Below are positions 11,194 to 19,365 of a stretch of 64,000 nt of DNA, in pieces. The notes under the pieces are model-generated. The model was not told the DNA's origin. It searched no databases and was given only the letters and a program-made list of their open reading frames with translations. The translations under genes and the position numbers were made by a program. Position 1 is the first letter of the stretch. Every line of letters starts with the position of its first letter. Source of the stretch: Colwellia sp. PAMC 21821 (GTDB lineage Bacteria > Pseudomonadota > Gammaproteobacteria > Enterobacterales > Alteromonadaceae); NCBI RefSeq assembly GCF_002077175.1, contig NZ_CP014943.1, forward strand, positions 2,604,001 to 2,668,000. Reading direction: 5' to 3'.

Positions 11194-11378
11194 ATTGTTT
11201 ATTGAGAGTCTGTAATAAGCTCATTGCCGACAGTGGAGTGCATCTCAGAATGCTAATTGATGCTACAAAACGGTCAGTTATTGAGAGCCAAATTCTCTCC
11301 TACAACGGGACCTCTTATTTATGTTAATTTATTAACGTAAACTAACTGTACGACAGCGGCTAATTAAACTTTTATGTC

Positions 11379-11504
11379 TCAATATTTTTTACAAATCTGA
11401 TTCACTTCTTCTTGTTCTACTACCGATTTTTCGTAATCAGAGCGTTCAAAATTGCTACAACCTGAGAGAAGAATGCTAACTAGTACTAGAGTATATTTAT
11501 TCAT
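11379..11504 (-). CDS. Small lipoprotein, 41 residues
   Basis: A short gene with strong translation and export signals. ATG 11504 is preceded by TAGGA at 7-base spacing. The product begins MNKYTLVLVSILLSGC, with a lysine-bearing n-region, a hydrophobic core and a lipobox LSGC, so the cysteine at residue 16 should be lipidated and exposed in the periplasm. The rest is a short charged tail, SNFERSDYEKSVVEQEEV followed by NQICKKY, with a second cysteine near the end. No family is recognised. Its shape resembles entericidin-type small lipoproteins only in a general way. It sits alone between groL and the SDR gene, transcribed away from the latter. Confidence 0.6.
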   Translation of the reverse strand: MNKYTLVLVSILLSGCSNFERSDYEKSVVEQEEVNQICKKY

Positions 11505-11647
11505 TATGTATTCCTAAGCGATAAATTTGTATCTTGTAAATCGAGCGCTATACAGTCTGATGATTTAGAAACAACCTGTTCAATTAAAAACAAGTGTTAC
11601 TCGTAGCGTTTGAGAGCACCTTATTTTAGTGCCCTCAGTTGAATGTA

Positions 11648-12253
11648 CTAAGCGTCTACGAAAATAACTTCGCCATTAATAAAGCCATCTACTGAACGTT
11701 CAAAAGCTTTACCTACTAACGTTCCTGGCACAGGCTGAAAACCAGCCATCATTTCACCGTATACATCCCATGCTTCAGCTAATACCGTTGGGTTAACGAC
11801 ATTAATACGGGTATTTCTTGGCATTTCTAACGAAACAATTTTTACAAAAGTATCAATTGCACCGCTTGTCGTTGCATCAGCAATGGCAAATGGAATGGGT
11901 TTAGTATTTAAAATACCACTGACTAATGTAAATGAGCCACTATCAGCAATGTACTCTTGTCCAATTCGCACTAAATTTATTTGCCCCATCATTTTACTCA
12001 TCACCGTAGTCATCCATTGTGCTTCAGTCATTTCTGTAAATGTAGCGTATTCACAAAACCCAACCGTATTCACTACGGCATCGAAATGACCGACCGTTTC
12101 ATATAAGGTTCTTATAGATTGTTCATTGGTAATATCAACAATATGGTCAACATTACCAGAGCGTCCTGCTGTAATAACCTTGTGGTTGCCTAAACCTGTT
12201 AATGCCGCTTGCCCCACTTTTCCTAACGCACCGATTAAAATAACTGTTTTCAT
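11648..12253 (-). CDS. Short-chain dehydrogenase/reductase-like protein lacking the YxxxK motif
   Basis: Rossmann-fold protein of 201 residues from the atypical short SDR group. The N-terminal nucleotide-binding stretch is MKTVILIGALGKVGQAAL, and NTVG and the LVSGIL strand follow the SDR pattern. The catalytic YxxxK is missing: the region reads AIADATTSGAIDTF. That substitution is shared by relatives of this small family as I recall them, so it is not a mutation peculiar to this gene. Reaction and substrate are unknown. ATG 12253 is used (GAGAG upstream) instead of the frame start at 12280. The LysR gene 168 bp away is divergent and likely controls it. Confidence 0.75.
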   Translation of the reverse strand: MKTVILIGALGKVGQAALTGLGNHKVITAGRSGNVDHIVDITNEQSIRTLYETVGHFDAVVNTVGFCEYATFTEMTEAQWMTTVMSKMMGQINLVRIGQEYIADSGSFTLVSGILNTKPIPFAIADATTSGAIDTFVKIVSLEMPRNTRINVVNPTVLAEAWDVYGEMMAGFQPVPGTLVGKAFERSVDGFINGEVIFVDA

Positions 12254-12421
12254 TTGATTCTCTCTCTTAACTTCTATCAATTTGGTTAAACTGATTTGAT
12301 GGAGAGAGTGTAAACACCATGCTAAACAAATTGAAACAAAGAGTTTTTGTTAGTGATACAAGAAAATATGGTTATGTGTTAGATTGCCGCATACAGTAGG
12401 CAAAAGTAATGGCAGATAGAT

Positions 12422-13306
12422 ATGAGTAAGTTAGACCGATTAGATCTTAAACAATTAAGAGTATTTCAGGCCCTCATACAAGAACAAAACGCATCAAAAG
12501 CAGCCAATCAGTTAGGCTTAACTCAACAAGCTGTAAGTGAGCATCTAAAAAAGTTACGTGATGTTTTTGATGATAGATTATTTCTGAGAAAAACGAATGG
12601 CTTTGTACCAACGCCATTTGCTGAAAGCTTATCTATAGGCGTAGACAAACTTCTAAATGATTTTACCGCACTTTTATCACCGAAAAGTTTTGATCCTAAA
12701 ACAATCACAGGCACTTTTGTCATTGCTGCGACCGATTATGCCCAACAGGTTGTATTACCGTCATTAATATCTTTGCTCAGAAAAGAATCCCCTAAGCTGA
12801 TGATAATAGTTCGTGATTTTGAGTTAGACAAAGTTAATGAGTTAATGGAAAGTGGAAAAATTAATTTAGCAATCGCATTTCCTGACTATATTCCAGATAA
12901 CTATCCAACCGTAAAGCTTTTTGAAGAACATCATATATGTGTTGCCTCACCCAATGCATCTATCGCACATAAAAGCCCTACTCTTGCTGAAATTGCGAGT
13001 TACCCAAGCATTATTGCTTCACCTTCACGGCCAAATTTTAAAGGTTCTATTGATGATTGGTTCAAGAAGTTTGGCCTAAAACGAAATGTTGTAGTATCTG
13101 CACCATGCTTCTCTATCGTACCAATGTATTTAGAAACCACCGATTCAATAGCTTTCTTACCTTCACGAGCGATAACAGGCTTAGATTTAATAGAGATTAA
13201 ACTTGAAGAATCACCTGATAATTTTGATGTTATCGCTGCTTGGCATCCTCGATATAGTGAAGATGCGTTACAAAAATGGGTAATATCACTGTTACAAGTT
13301 GAGTAA
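12422..13306 (+). CDS. LysR-family transcriptional regulator
   Basis: DNA-binding regulator of 294 residues. The N-terminal winged helix-turn-helix is clear (LKQLRVFQALIQEQNASKAA, then LGLTQQAVSEHLKKLRDVF), followed by a periplasmic-binding-like effector domain starting near TFVIAATDYAQQ. Effector unknown. It is transcribed away from the SDR gene, the standard LysR-target arrangement, so control of that gene and of itself is inferred. It lies immediately to the left of the IS element's flank and appears intact. Confidence 0.88.
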   Translation: MSKLDRLDLKQLRVFQALIQEQNASKAANQLGLTQQAVSEHLKKLRDVFDDRLFLRKTNGFVPTPFAESLSIGVDKLLNDFTALLSPKSFDPKTITGTFVIAATDYAQQVVLPSLISLLRKESPKLMIIVRDFELDKVNELMESGKINLAIAFPDYIPDNYPTVKLFEEHHICVASPNASIAHKSPTLAEIASYPSIIASPSRPNFKGSIDDWFKKFGLKRNVVVSAPCFSIVPMYLETTDSIAFLPSRAITGLDLIEIKLEESPDNFDVIAAWHPRYSEDALQKWVISLLQVE

Positions 13307-13630
13307 TAAATTATTTCATTTACCAATTATATGTGCAGATAAGGTAGTCATTACACATGATGACCTATAGAAAAAAGTTTGCCAACATCAACTAAACGAA
13401 CTTTAAAATCTAGCCAAAGCAATTAAATGAATGTCGGGAATGGTGGCTAAGCAAACAGGGAGTAGTAACAATTTTAAACTCTGTGTTGGAATAGTGGTGA
13501 ACTACGATGAAATTTTAAAATACAGTTTATTTTATTATTTTTCAATAACTTAATTAAGCCATTTGAACGGTTGGCGTATGATGTGGGGTATCCCACTTTG
13601 TGGATTATATTTTTTATATAAGTATCAGTT
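13307..13630. other. Non-coding stretch left of the IS element
   Basis: No convincing gene on either strand. The only structure noted is a small hairpin, GTGGG-GTAT-CCCAC, near 13581-13595. The stretch may hold the 3' region of the LysR gene and older insertion scars, but I cannot identify any. Confidence 0.5.
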
Positions 13631-13666
13631 TGACGTGGTCTAATTGATTCGACTACCTCAGTTAAG
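13631..13666 (+). repeat. Left inverted repeat of the IS3-family element
   Basis: Begins TGACGTGGTC and ends CAGTTAAG. It matches the reverse complement of the right end at about 26-27 of 36 positions. Confidence 0.8.
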
Positions 13667-13693
13667 ACATAATTGACTTAACTGGAGATATAA

Positions 13694-13987
13694 ATGAAAA
13701 ACCGTAAAACTTATTCAAAAGAATTCAAACTAGATGCAATCGCCCTCGTTAGGGATCAAAACTATCCTGTAGCTGAAGCTGCTAGAAATCTAGACGTCAG
13801 TGCGCAAGTGCTTGGCCGATGGATCAAAGAAGCTGAAAATGATGATGGTCATGCTTTTAGAGGAAATGGAAAGCTTACGCCAGAGCAAGATGAAATCCGT
13901 AAACTTAAAGCCCAAGTCAAGCGCCTAGAAATGGAGCGTGAAATATTAAAAAAAGCGACGGTCTTCTTTGCAAAGGAAACGAAGTAA
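13694..13987 (+). CDS. IS3-family transposase OrfA
   Basis: The 97-residue first reading frame of the element. It has an N-terminal helix-turn-helix (KTYSKEFKLDAIALVRDQNY, AEAARNLDVSAQVLGRWIKE) and a C-terminal leucine-zipper-like segment with KLKAQVKRLEMEREILKK, as in other OrfA proteins. Near its end, seven A residues followed by G (13948-13955) form a slippery site, so part of the ribosomes should shift to -1 and continue into OrfB. A Shine-Dalgarno (CTGGAG) lies before the ATG. It appears intact. Confidence 0.92.
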   Translation: MKNRKTYSKEFKLDAIALVRDQNYPVAEAARNLDVSAQVLGRWIKEAENDDGHAFRGNGKLTPEQDEIRKLKAQVKRLEMEREILKKATVFFAKETK

Positions 13988-14861
13988 TATATTCGTTTGT
14001 TGCCCAACATAAGAAGATCTGGCCCGTGATACTGATGTGTCGCGTATTGGGTGTAAGAAGTAACAACTATTATAGTTATCAAAAAAGAAAGGCTCAAAAG
14101 CCCATTGATACAACGCATCAAGAGATGTTGGAATGGGTAAAAGACATCGCTAAGTTTAGCGACAATACTTATGGCGCAAGACGTATTCAAAAATCCTTAA
14201 ATGCACTTAGTTACCCTGTTAGCCGCAGAAAAACAGCGCAGTTAATGAAAGAGGCGAACGTTTGGGTGCGTTATAAGAAAAAATATAAAGCAACGACAAA
14301 TAGCGAACACAACAAGCCCATTTATGCGAACGAACTTGAGCAAAACTTTGATGTTCAACAACCTGATGAAGCGTGGGTGCAAGATATTACCTACATCTGG
14401 ACTTCAGAAGGCTGGCTATATTTGGCGATAGTAATCGACCTATACTCGCGTAAAGTTGTTGGTTGGAGCATGGGCACACGGATGAAAGCTCAACTTGTTT
14501 GTGATGCGCTCACGATGGCGATGTGGCAACGCAAACCCAAGGCTGGATTAATAGTACATTCAGATCAAGGCGTTCAATATGCGAGTCATCAATATAGGCG
14601 AATACTCAGGTTACATGGTTTTGTGGGCAGCATGAGTAAGAAAGGTTGCTGCTGGGATAATGCGGTAGCAGAGAGCTTCTTTGGTAGCTTAAAACAAGAG
14701 CGCGTACATTGGCGCAACTATCAAACCGTTATGATGCTCAACAAGATGTGATGAACTACATAACGATGTGGTACAACAGCAACCGATTGCACTCATATCT
14801 GGGCTACCAAAGTCCAAATGTATATGAAGGCAAAGAAAGAGAATTGAAAAAGGTAGCTTAA
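13942..14861 (+). pseudogene. IS3-family transposase OrfB (DDE/rve), 3' frameshift
   Basis: The -1 frame relative to OrfA is open from 13942 and would be entered by frameshifting. Catalytic residues are visible: the first Asp in VQDITYIW, the second in VHSDQGVQYAS and the Glu in NAVAESFFGSLKQE. The frame stops prematurely at 14751. The expected C-terminus (QQDVMNYITMWYNSNRLHS, LGYQSPNVYEG) continues in another frame to the stop at 14861, and one extra base near 14726-14728 would restore QTRYDAQQ. The last 40 or so residues are therefore lost and the transposase is probably inactive. Confidence 0.88.
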
Positions 14862-14865
14862 CGAA

Positions 14866-14901
14866 CTTAACTGGGGTGTCTGAATTTAGTTGACCAGGTC
14901 A
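14866..14901 (-). repeat. Right inverted repeat of the IS3-family element
   Basis: On the minus strand it begins TGACCTGGTC and ends CAGTTAAG, mirroring the left end with 9-10 mismatches over 36 bp. Confidence 0.8.
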
Positions 14902-14956
14902 ATATACTAAATAAAAGCTTAGTTCTTTAAAGCTAATCTTTATAGTGGCAGTTAAA

Positions 14957-14984
14957 ATGGCTTAATGAATAATCATTAAGCCAT
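14957..14984 (-). terminator. Terminator of the TPR protein gene
   Basis: A perfect 12-bp stem (ATGGCTTAATGA / TCATTAAGCCAT) with a 4-base loop. On the minus strand it is followed by a short T run, and it lies about 25 bp past the stop of the TPR gene. Confidence 0.82.
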
Positions 14985-15009
14985 TATTTATCAGTTGTTA
15001 TAGATTGGA

Positions 15010-15987
15010 TTAACTGATTTTTTCTATTCGCTTTTGAATTGCTTTTTGTAAGCTTTTGTCTGAAGACTCCTGAACTAAGTCTTTATATAATCGTATCGCT
15101 TTTGATTCTTCGCCCTGCGATTCAATGATATTAGCGAGTCTAAATTTAGCCCAGTTTTTTGAAGGCATGGAGGCAGAAACATTCGCTTCATTAAGGTATT
15201 GTGTAAAAGCATCTTTACCTTCATCAAAATTACTATCGCTTAGTATGCTTGTTCGGCCTAATTGAAAGATAGCACTATATTTTGCATCCTGCTGTTTCTC
15301 AGTAGAGGTCGCCATATTGGCAGTTTTACGAAAATAAATTAAGGCCTCATTGAAGCTTTCGTTTTCCTGATAGTAAAGTCCAAGTTGATAATATAATTCG
15401 GGCTCATTGACAAAATTTAGCGCTGCCATTTTTATTTCTTCATTAAATTTTATCGTGTTTTCCATTTTTCCATGAACTTGTATCAAGGCAATAGTACCTG
15501 CTAACGCATTTATTCCTTTTAACACTTGAGCATGTTGCAATGCTTGATTTATATCACCACCAAGCATGCTTGGTGCATTAATATGAAATCTAATTAAGGT
15601 ACTGCGATATTCAATATTTTCTGGTGCTAGCTCAACAGCGGCTTTAAATGCTTTTTTTACTTTTTTAATATAACCAGTCAAACTAAAAATGCTGCTCGCT
15701 TCAGCTTGTTCCGCCATAATTTTTGCATAGGTAAATTGCACCTCCGCATTTTTAGCGTCGAGTTCAATTGCCTGCTTAATATATTCTTCGGCCTCATCCC
15801 ACTCTCCACTTTTTGCAGCTATTAGAGCAAGATAAAAAGGCTTTTGATAACCTTTATCGCTTTGCTTTAACAGTATGCTTTTAGCTAATGGTAAGTTTCC
15901 ATTTTCGAATGCAGTTATGCCTTGCTCTATGCTGGCGTATAAAGGATGACTTACCATGCATACGAGTAGTAAAATTAATTTTTTCAT
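15010..15987 (-). CDS. Periplasmic tetratricopeptide-repeat protein
   Basis: Secreted protein of 325 residues: a signal peptide (MKKLILLLVCMVSHPLYAS) followed by helical repeats with the TPR spacing. Examples are GEWDEAEEYIKQAIELDAKN, YYQLGLYYQENESFNEALIY, and another near residues 275-300. TPR domains mediate protein contacts; no enzymatic domain is visible and the partner is unknown. It has its own downstream terminator and no close operon partner. It may assemble or scaffold envelope complexes, but that is only a guess from the fold. Confidence 0.78.
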   Translation of the reverse strand: MKKLILLLVCMVSHPLYASIEQGITAFENGNLPLAKSILLKQSDKGYQKPFYLALIAAKSGEWDEAEEYIKQAIELDAKNAEVQFTYAKIMAEQAEASSIFSLTGYIKKVKKAFKAAVELAPENIEYRSTLIRFHINAPSMLGGDINQALQHAQVLKGINALAGTIALIQVHGKMENTIKFNEEIKMAALNFVNEPELYYQLGLYYQENESFNEALIYFRKTANMATSTEKQQDAKYSAIFQLGRTSILSDSNFDEGKDAFTQYLNEANVSASMPSKNWAKFRLANIIESQGEESKAIRLYKDLVQESSDKSLQKAIQKRIEKIS

Positions 15988-16098
15988 TTGTAAATTCCAT
16001 TTTTTATCTATTGTAGAGTGTCACGTAAATTGAACTATCACTCATCTAATCAGCGGTACTCGTTTTGACCTGCCTTACTTAACCATTACTAAGAATAC

Positions 16099-16539
16099 TT
16101 AGTTATTAATTGCGTTATCCTCAACCGTTGGCCAGTTCCATGCGTACCAAACAATCGCCACTGAAATTAAAATCTCTATTGCGGTTAAAAATAAGTAAAA
16201 CACCCAAGTTTCTGTCAAATTAGTCGCAATAAGCATAATGATATAAAGCGTGCTCAGTATTATGTTGAGCCAGCGATTGACTTTAGGCTTAGCCACTAAG
16301 GTGAAAAATATCATCACACTGGGTATTGCTATTAATAAAGCCACGGCAAAAAACTGAGATTGCGTTTCAATTGTCGCCTGAACTTCCATCGCTTTTGCTA
16401 ATATGCCAGGTACATAAATCTGTATATAGTCGCCATAGACATAACAAAACATAACCGCAATCCAAAGCGCTGAAATTTTCAATTTTACGTTTATTTGAAA
16501 GTCTTCAAAAACTTTTTTTGTACTCTTTATAGAACTCAT
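16099..16539 (-). CDS. Four-helix membrane protein, DUF6326-like
   Basis: The 146-residue protein has four predicted membrane helices and an N-terminal stretch (FQINVKLKISALWIAVMFCY, VYGDYIQIYVPGIL) that I associate with the DUF6326 family; I could not confirm the family by search. Function unknown. It begins about 280 bp from, and is divergent to, an AraC-type regulator with its own membrane domain, suggesting the pair is co-regulated. Confidence 0.65.
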   Translation of the reverse strand: MSSIKSTKKVFEDFQINVKLKISALWIAVMFCYVYGDYIQIYVPGILAKAMEVQATIETQSQFFAVALLIAIPSVMIFFTLVAKPKVNRWLNIILSTLYIIMLIATNLTETWVFYLFLTAIEILISVAIVWYAWNWPTVEDNAINN

Positions 16540-16821
16540 TTATAACTCCGTTTCTCATTTTTTATGCCCCATTTAACAGGTTAAAAGTAGTGGTTAATAT
16601 TATTAGTGAAGGACAATACCCATCTTTTTTATTAACACTTCCACAATGACAAGATAACTAAGGGGCGTTATTGCAACTTGTCCGTGATTGATTAAATAAT
16701 AGGTTTTATAAGAGCTTATGTCGTCCGAGACTAGAAGCGCGGACACTTTTTTAGGTGTATTTGTAGATAATGAGGTAGAATTCAACGCTTAAATATTCAA
16801 GTGTGTAAGAAGGTATGAAAT

Positions 16822-18042
16822 TTGACAGATCCTATCGTAATGATTATCAGCATGGTTATGCTAGGACAGGTATTGTTAAGCGTTCCGATTCTTCTGAGCC
16901 GAGCAATGAAGTCAGCAATTTTTTTACCTTTAGCAATGTTTTTACTTGCCAATAGCACTATAGCACTCGTGCCAGTTGTTAATGCTCAATTTCCTGACTT
17001 GAGTCAATTGTACAGCGCGATAGTTTTTCCTACGCTTTTTTTGTTGTGTCCCTGTTTATGGTTTTATCTTGAAGGGATAACTGCTGAAAAACCTTGGCAG
17101 CTAAACCGTAAACAAACACGCCACTTTGTGCTTTTATGGCCAGCCTTAGTCACCAGTGTGATGATTATGCTATTGCCGAGAGGTGTGTATACAGACATAT
17201 TTATTGACGATATTGACGCGGTTACTCCCTTAGCTATCGCCACCGTTATAGGTTTATTGGTCATGATGATGCTCTGGCTTGGGCAATGCATTTATATCAT
17301 GGTGCGCATTATTTACCGTTTAATTACTTATCGTAAACAGTTAAAAAATGTGTTTTCTAATCATGACGATAAAGCACTTAACTGGATGAACTGGCTATTA
17401 TTGATTGCGATTAGCACATGGCTATTTTCTTTGGCTACGGTGTTTTCTTCAAACTTGTTTGACAACTTCTTATTTAATATAAGAACCGAGAGCTTTCTTT
17501 CATTACTACTAGTCTGGAGCTTGGCCCACTTTGGCTTGCAACAAAAACCCGGGTTTACTGGCTATAGTGAAAGCGTCGATATTACGGCTCCAAATAAAGA
17601 AACTCAAAACAAAGTAGTTCAAGAAAAAGAAGCTCAAAATAATGAGGACAATGTTGAAATGAGTTCTCCAATGAAGTATCAACGTTCAGCGCTTGATGCG
17701 GTGCAATCAAGTCGTATTGCAGATAAAATTAATAACATTATGAGCAATGAACAGTTATATTTAGATTCAAACTTATCACTGCAAAAACTCGCAAACCATT
17801 TAGCTATTTCGCCCAACTATATCTCACAAACGTTAAACGAAACGCTATGTACAAACTTTTTTGATTTCATCAATAAGTGGCGTATTGAAGCCGCTAAACC
17901 TAAAATATTAGCCAATCAAGACAGTGTGCTACATGTCGCGCTTGAGGTTGGCTTTAATGCGAGATCTTCTTTTTATAAAGCCTTTAAGCAAGAAACTGGA
18001 AAAACTCCAAGTGAGTTTCGTAAACAAAATAGTTCATATTGA
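16822..18042 (+). CDS. AraC-family regulator with N-terminal multi-helix membrane domain
   Basis: Membrane-embedded transcription factor of 406 residues. The first 240 residues form about seven hydrophobic helices (starting IVMIISMVMLGQVLLSVPIL). After a charged, repetitive linker (NKETQNKVVQEKEAQNNED), the C-terminus carries a complete AraC DNA-binding domain: LSLQKLANHLAISPNYISQT and the second helix-turn-helix SVLHVALEVGFNARSSFYKA with the FKQETGKTPSEFR signature. Start is TTG 16822, supported by AAGG 8 bases upstream; the next ATG (16840) would trim six residues. The signal sensed is unknown. The divergent DUF6326-like gene is the obvious candidate target. Confidence 0.85.
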   Translation: MTDPIVMIISMVMLGQVLLSVPILLSRAMKSAIFLPLAMFLLANSTIALVPVVNAQFPDLSQLYSAIVFPTLFLLCPCLWFYLEGITAEKPWQLNRKQTRHFVLLWPALVTSVMIMLLPRGVYTDIFIDDIDAVTPLAIATVIGLLVMMMLWLGQCIYIMVRIIYRLITYRKQLKNVFSNHDDKALNWMNWLLLIAISTWLFSLATVFSSNLFDNFLFNIRTESFLSLLLVWSLAHFGLQQKPGFTGYSESVDITAPNKETQNKVVQEKEAQNNEDNVEMSSPMKYQRSALDAVQSSRIADKINNIMSNEQLYLDSNLSLQKLANHLAISPNYISQTLNETLCTNFFDFINKWRIEAAKPKILANQDSVLHVALEVGFNARSSFYKAFKQETGKTPSEFRKQNSSY

Positions 18043-18192
18043 AAACCACTAAATATGTGCACACATTTATCTATAGAACTTAACGAGTGCTTTTGATGAA
18101 AGCAACTAAATAACCCGACAATAAGAAGCTATTTTATTGAAGGGTGGCAGGAAATATAAGTAATATAAGCTAATGATAGAAGGATAAATATA

Positions 18193-19077
18193 TTATTTTG
18201 TTTTTTTAGCCTGCGTGATAAAGTCGTTTAAGTAGTCGATATGCTGTTCATCTTTGCGAATACCGACAAAAATCTGTTTACGAATGCCACTCTCTCCAAA
18301 ACGAATACTCTTGATAGGCATTGTCTTTTCATACTCATCGACTAACCAACCAGGTAAGGCGCAAACACCTCTACCAGCAGCCACCATTTGTAACATGATC
18401 TCTGTGGTTTCTATGTATTTATGTTTTTTTACTGAACATTTTGCTGGATTGAGAAATTGACTAAAAATATCGAGCCTTAAAGGTTCAACAGGATAACTAA
18501 AAAGCACTTCATCGTTTAGTTGCTCAGGCAATACAAAACTTTGATTTGCCAGTGGGTGAGACGCAGAAACGACGAGTCTATGTTCATAGTCAAAAACAGG
18601 TATGTATTCTATTTTAGGTTTAAAGAGTGGGTCAGGTGTAATAAGTACATCTATTTCGTAGCTAAGCAAAGCACCTAAAGCACCGAACTGGAATTCTTGC
18701 TTCACGTCCATATCAATATCTGGCCACTGCTCTAAATAAGGCTTAATTACTCTGAGTAGCCATTGATAACAAGGGTGGCATTCCATGCCAATGCGTAATG
18801 ACCCCATTTCACCTTTGGCAATCTGGCTAAGTAATAACTCGGTGTGTAAAAATTGAGGCAACACCCTATTAGCCAATGTTTGAATGCGCTCTCCTGCAGC
18901 GGTAAGACGCAGGTTTCGACCCTCTTTTTTCCAAATTTGTGTAGCAATTTGGCCTTCAAGTTTTTTGATACTATGACTTAATGCAGATTGAGATAAGTGT
19001 AACGAATCAGCAGCTTTAGTTAGGGTGCCATGTTCTTTTATTGCGGTTAGTATTTCTAAATGCATCCTTTCTAACAC
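18193..19077 (-). CDS. metR: MetR-like LysR-family regulator of methionine synthesis
   Basis: LysR-family activator of 294 residues. The N-terminal helix-turn-helix is MHLEILTAIKEHGTLTKAA with LHLSQSALSHSIKKLEGQI, close to the MetR style (QSALSH). The effector domain includes RIGMECHPCYQWLLRVIKPY, which matches MetR, a regulator that senses homocysteine. A perfect TGAA-N5-TTCA palindrome, the classical MetR site, lies 38 bp upstream of this gene, and another lies before mesX, 3.4 kb away. Assignment as MetR rests on sequence resemblance plus these sites and the methionine genes nearby. Confidence 0.8.
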   Translation of the reverse strand: MLERMHLEILTAIKEHGTLTKAADSLHLSQSALSHSIKKLEGQIATQIWKKEGRNLRLTAAGERIQTLANRVLPQFLHTELLLSQIAKGEMGSLRIGMECHPCYQWLLRVIKPYLEQWPDIDMDVKQEFQFGALGALLSYEIDVLITPDPLFKPKIEYIPVFDYEHRLVVSASHPLANQSFVLPEQLNDEVLFSYPVEPLRLDIFSQFLNPAKCSVKKHKYIETTEIMLQMVAAGRGVCALPGWLVDEYEKTMPIKSIRFGESGIRKQIFVGIRKDEQHIDYLNDFITQAKKTK

Positions 19078-19115
19078 CGGTTAACTCCTTTTTTGCTGTT
19101 TATCAGCTTTAATGA

Positions 19116-19149
19116 TGAACGATATTCATTGATTGATGAAATAATATCA
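19116..19149. promoter_or_regulatory. Putative MetR operator pair upstream of metR
   Basis: TGAACGATATTCA at 19116-19128 fits the MetR consensus TGAA-N5-TTCA exactly. A weaker copy with one mismatch, TGAAATAATATCA, follows at 19137-19149. The two are 21 bp apart, so they face the same side of the helix. Autoregulation of metR, and perhaps control of the divergent tauE gene, is inferred. Confidence 0.62.
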
Positions 19150-19365
19150 TTTTATTAATCAAACAAGTTTTTTATAATGGGTATAGGAATAAATAATGGC
19201 GACAATACGTTTTCTTGGGTTTTGCCAGCAGTAAACTGCTTGGAGATTCTAAAACTGTTGTATAACGTAACGTCTGAATATTGTAGGCGGCAACGGTACC
19301 TTGATTCGAAAGTAGGGTTTTTGCCGCGATTAAAAATAGCATCATAAAAAAAGAAGTCATCGTTA

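Larger units (their letters stand above)
13631..14901 (+). mobile_element. IS3-family insertion sequence, about 1.27 kb, inactivated
   Basis: Bounded by imperfect terminal inverted repeats of about 36 bp: the left end starts TGACGTGGTC and the right end, on the other strand, starts TGACCTGGTC. Both share the inner end CAGTTAAG, with 9-10 mismatches overall. The ends have the TG...CA form usual for the family. It encodes OrfA and a frameshifted OrfB DDE transposase joined by a likely programmed -1 frameshift. I see no clear 3-4 bp target duplication (flanks AGTT and ATAT), so either the insertion is old or the exact edges are off by a few bases. Confidence 0.9.

Noticed and set aside
13627-14905. 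Target-site duplication flanking the IS3-family element
   Set aside because: Flanking bases AGTT and ATAT do not match, so no duplication is claimed.
16603-16785. A 60-codon frame on the minus strand before the AraC gene
   Set aside because: TTG start, no Shine-Dalgarno, no recognisable family; more likely the promoter region of two divergent genes.
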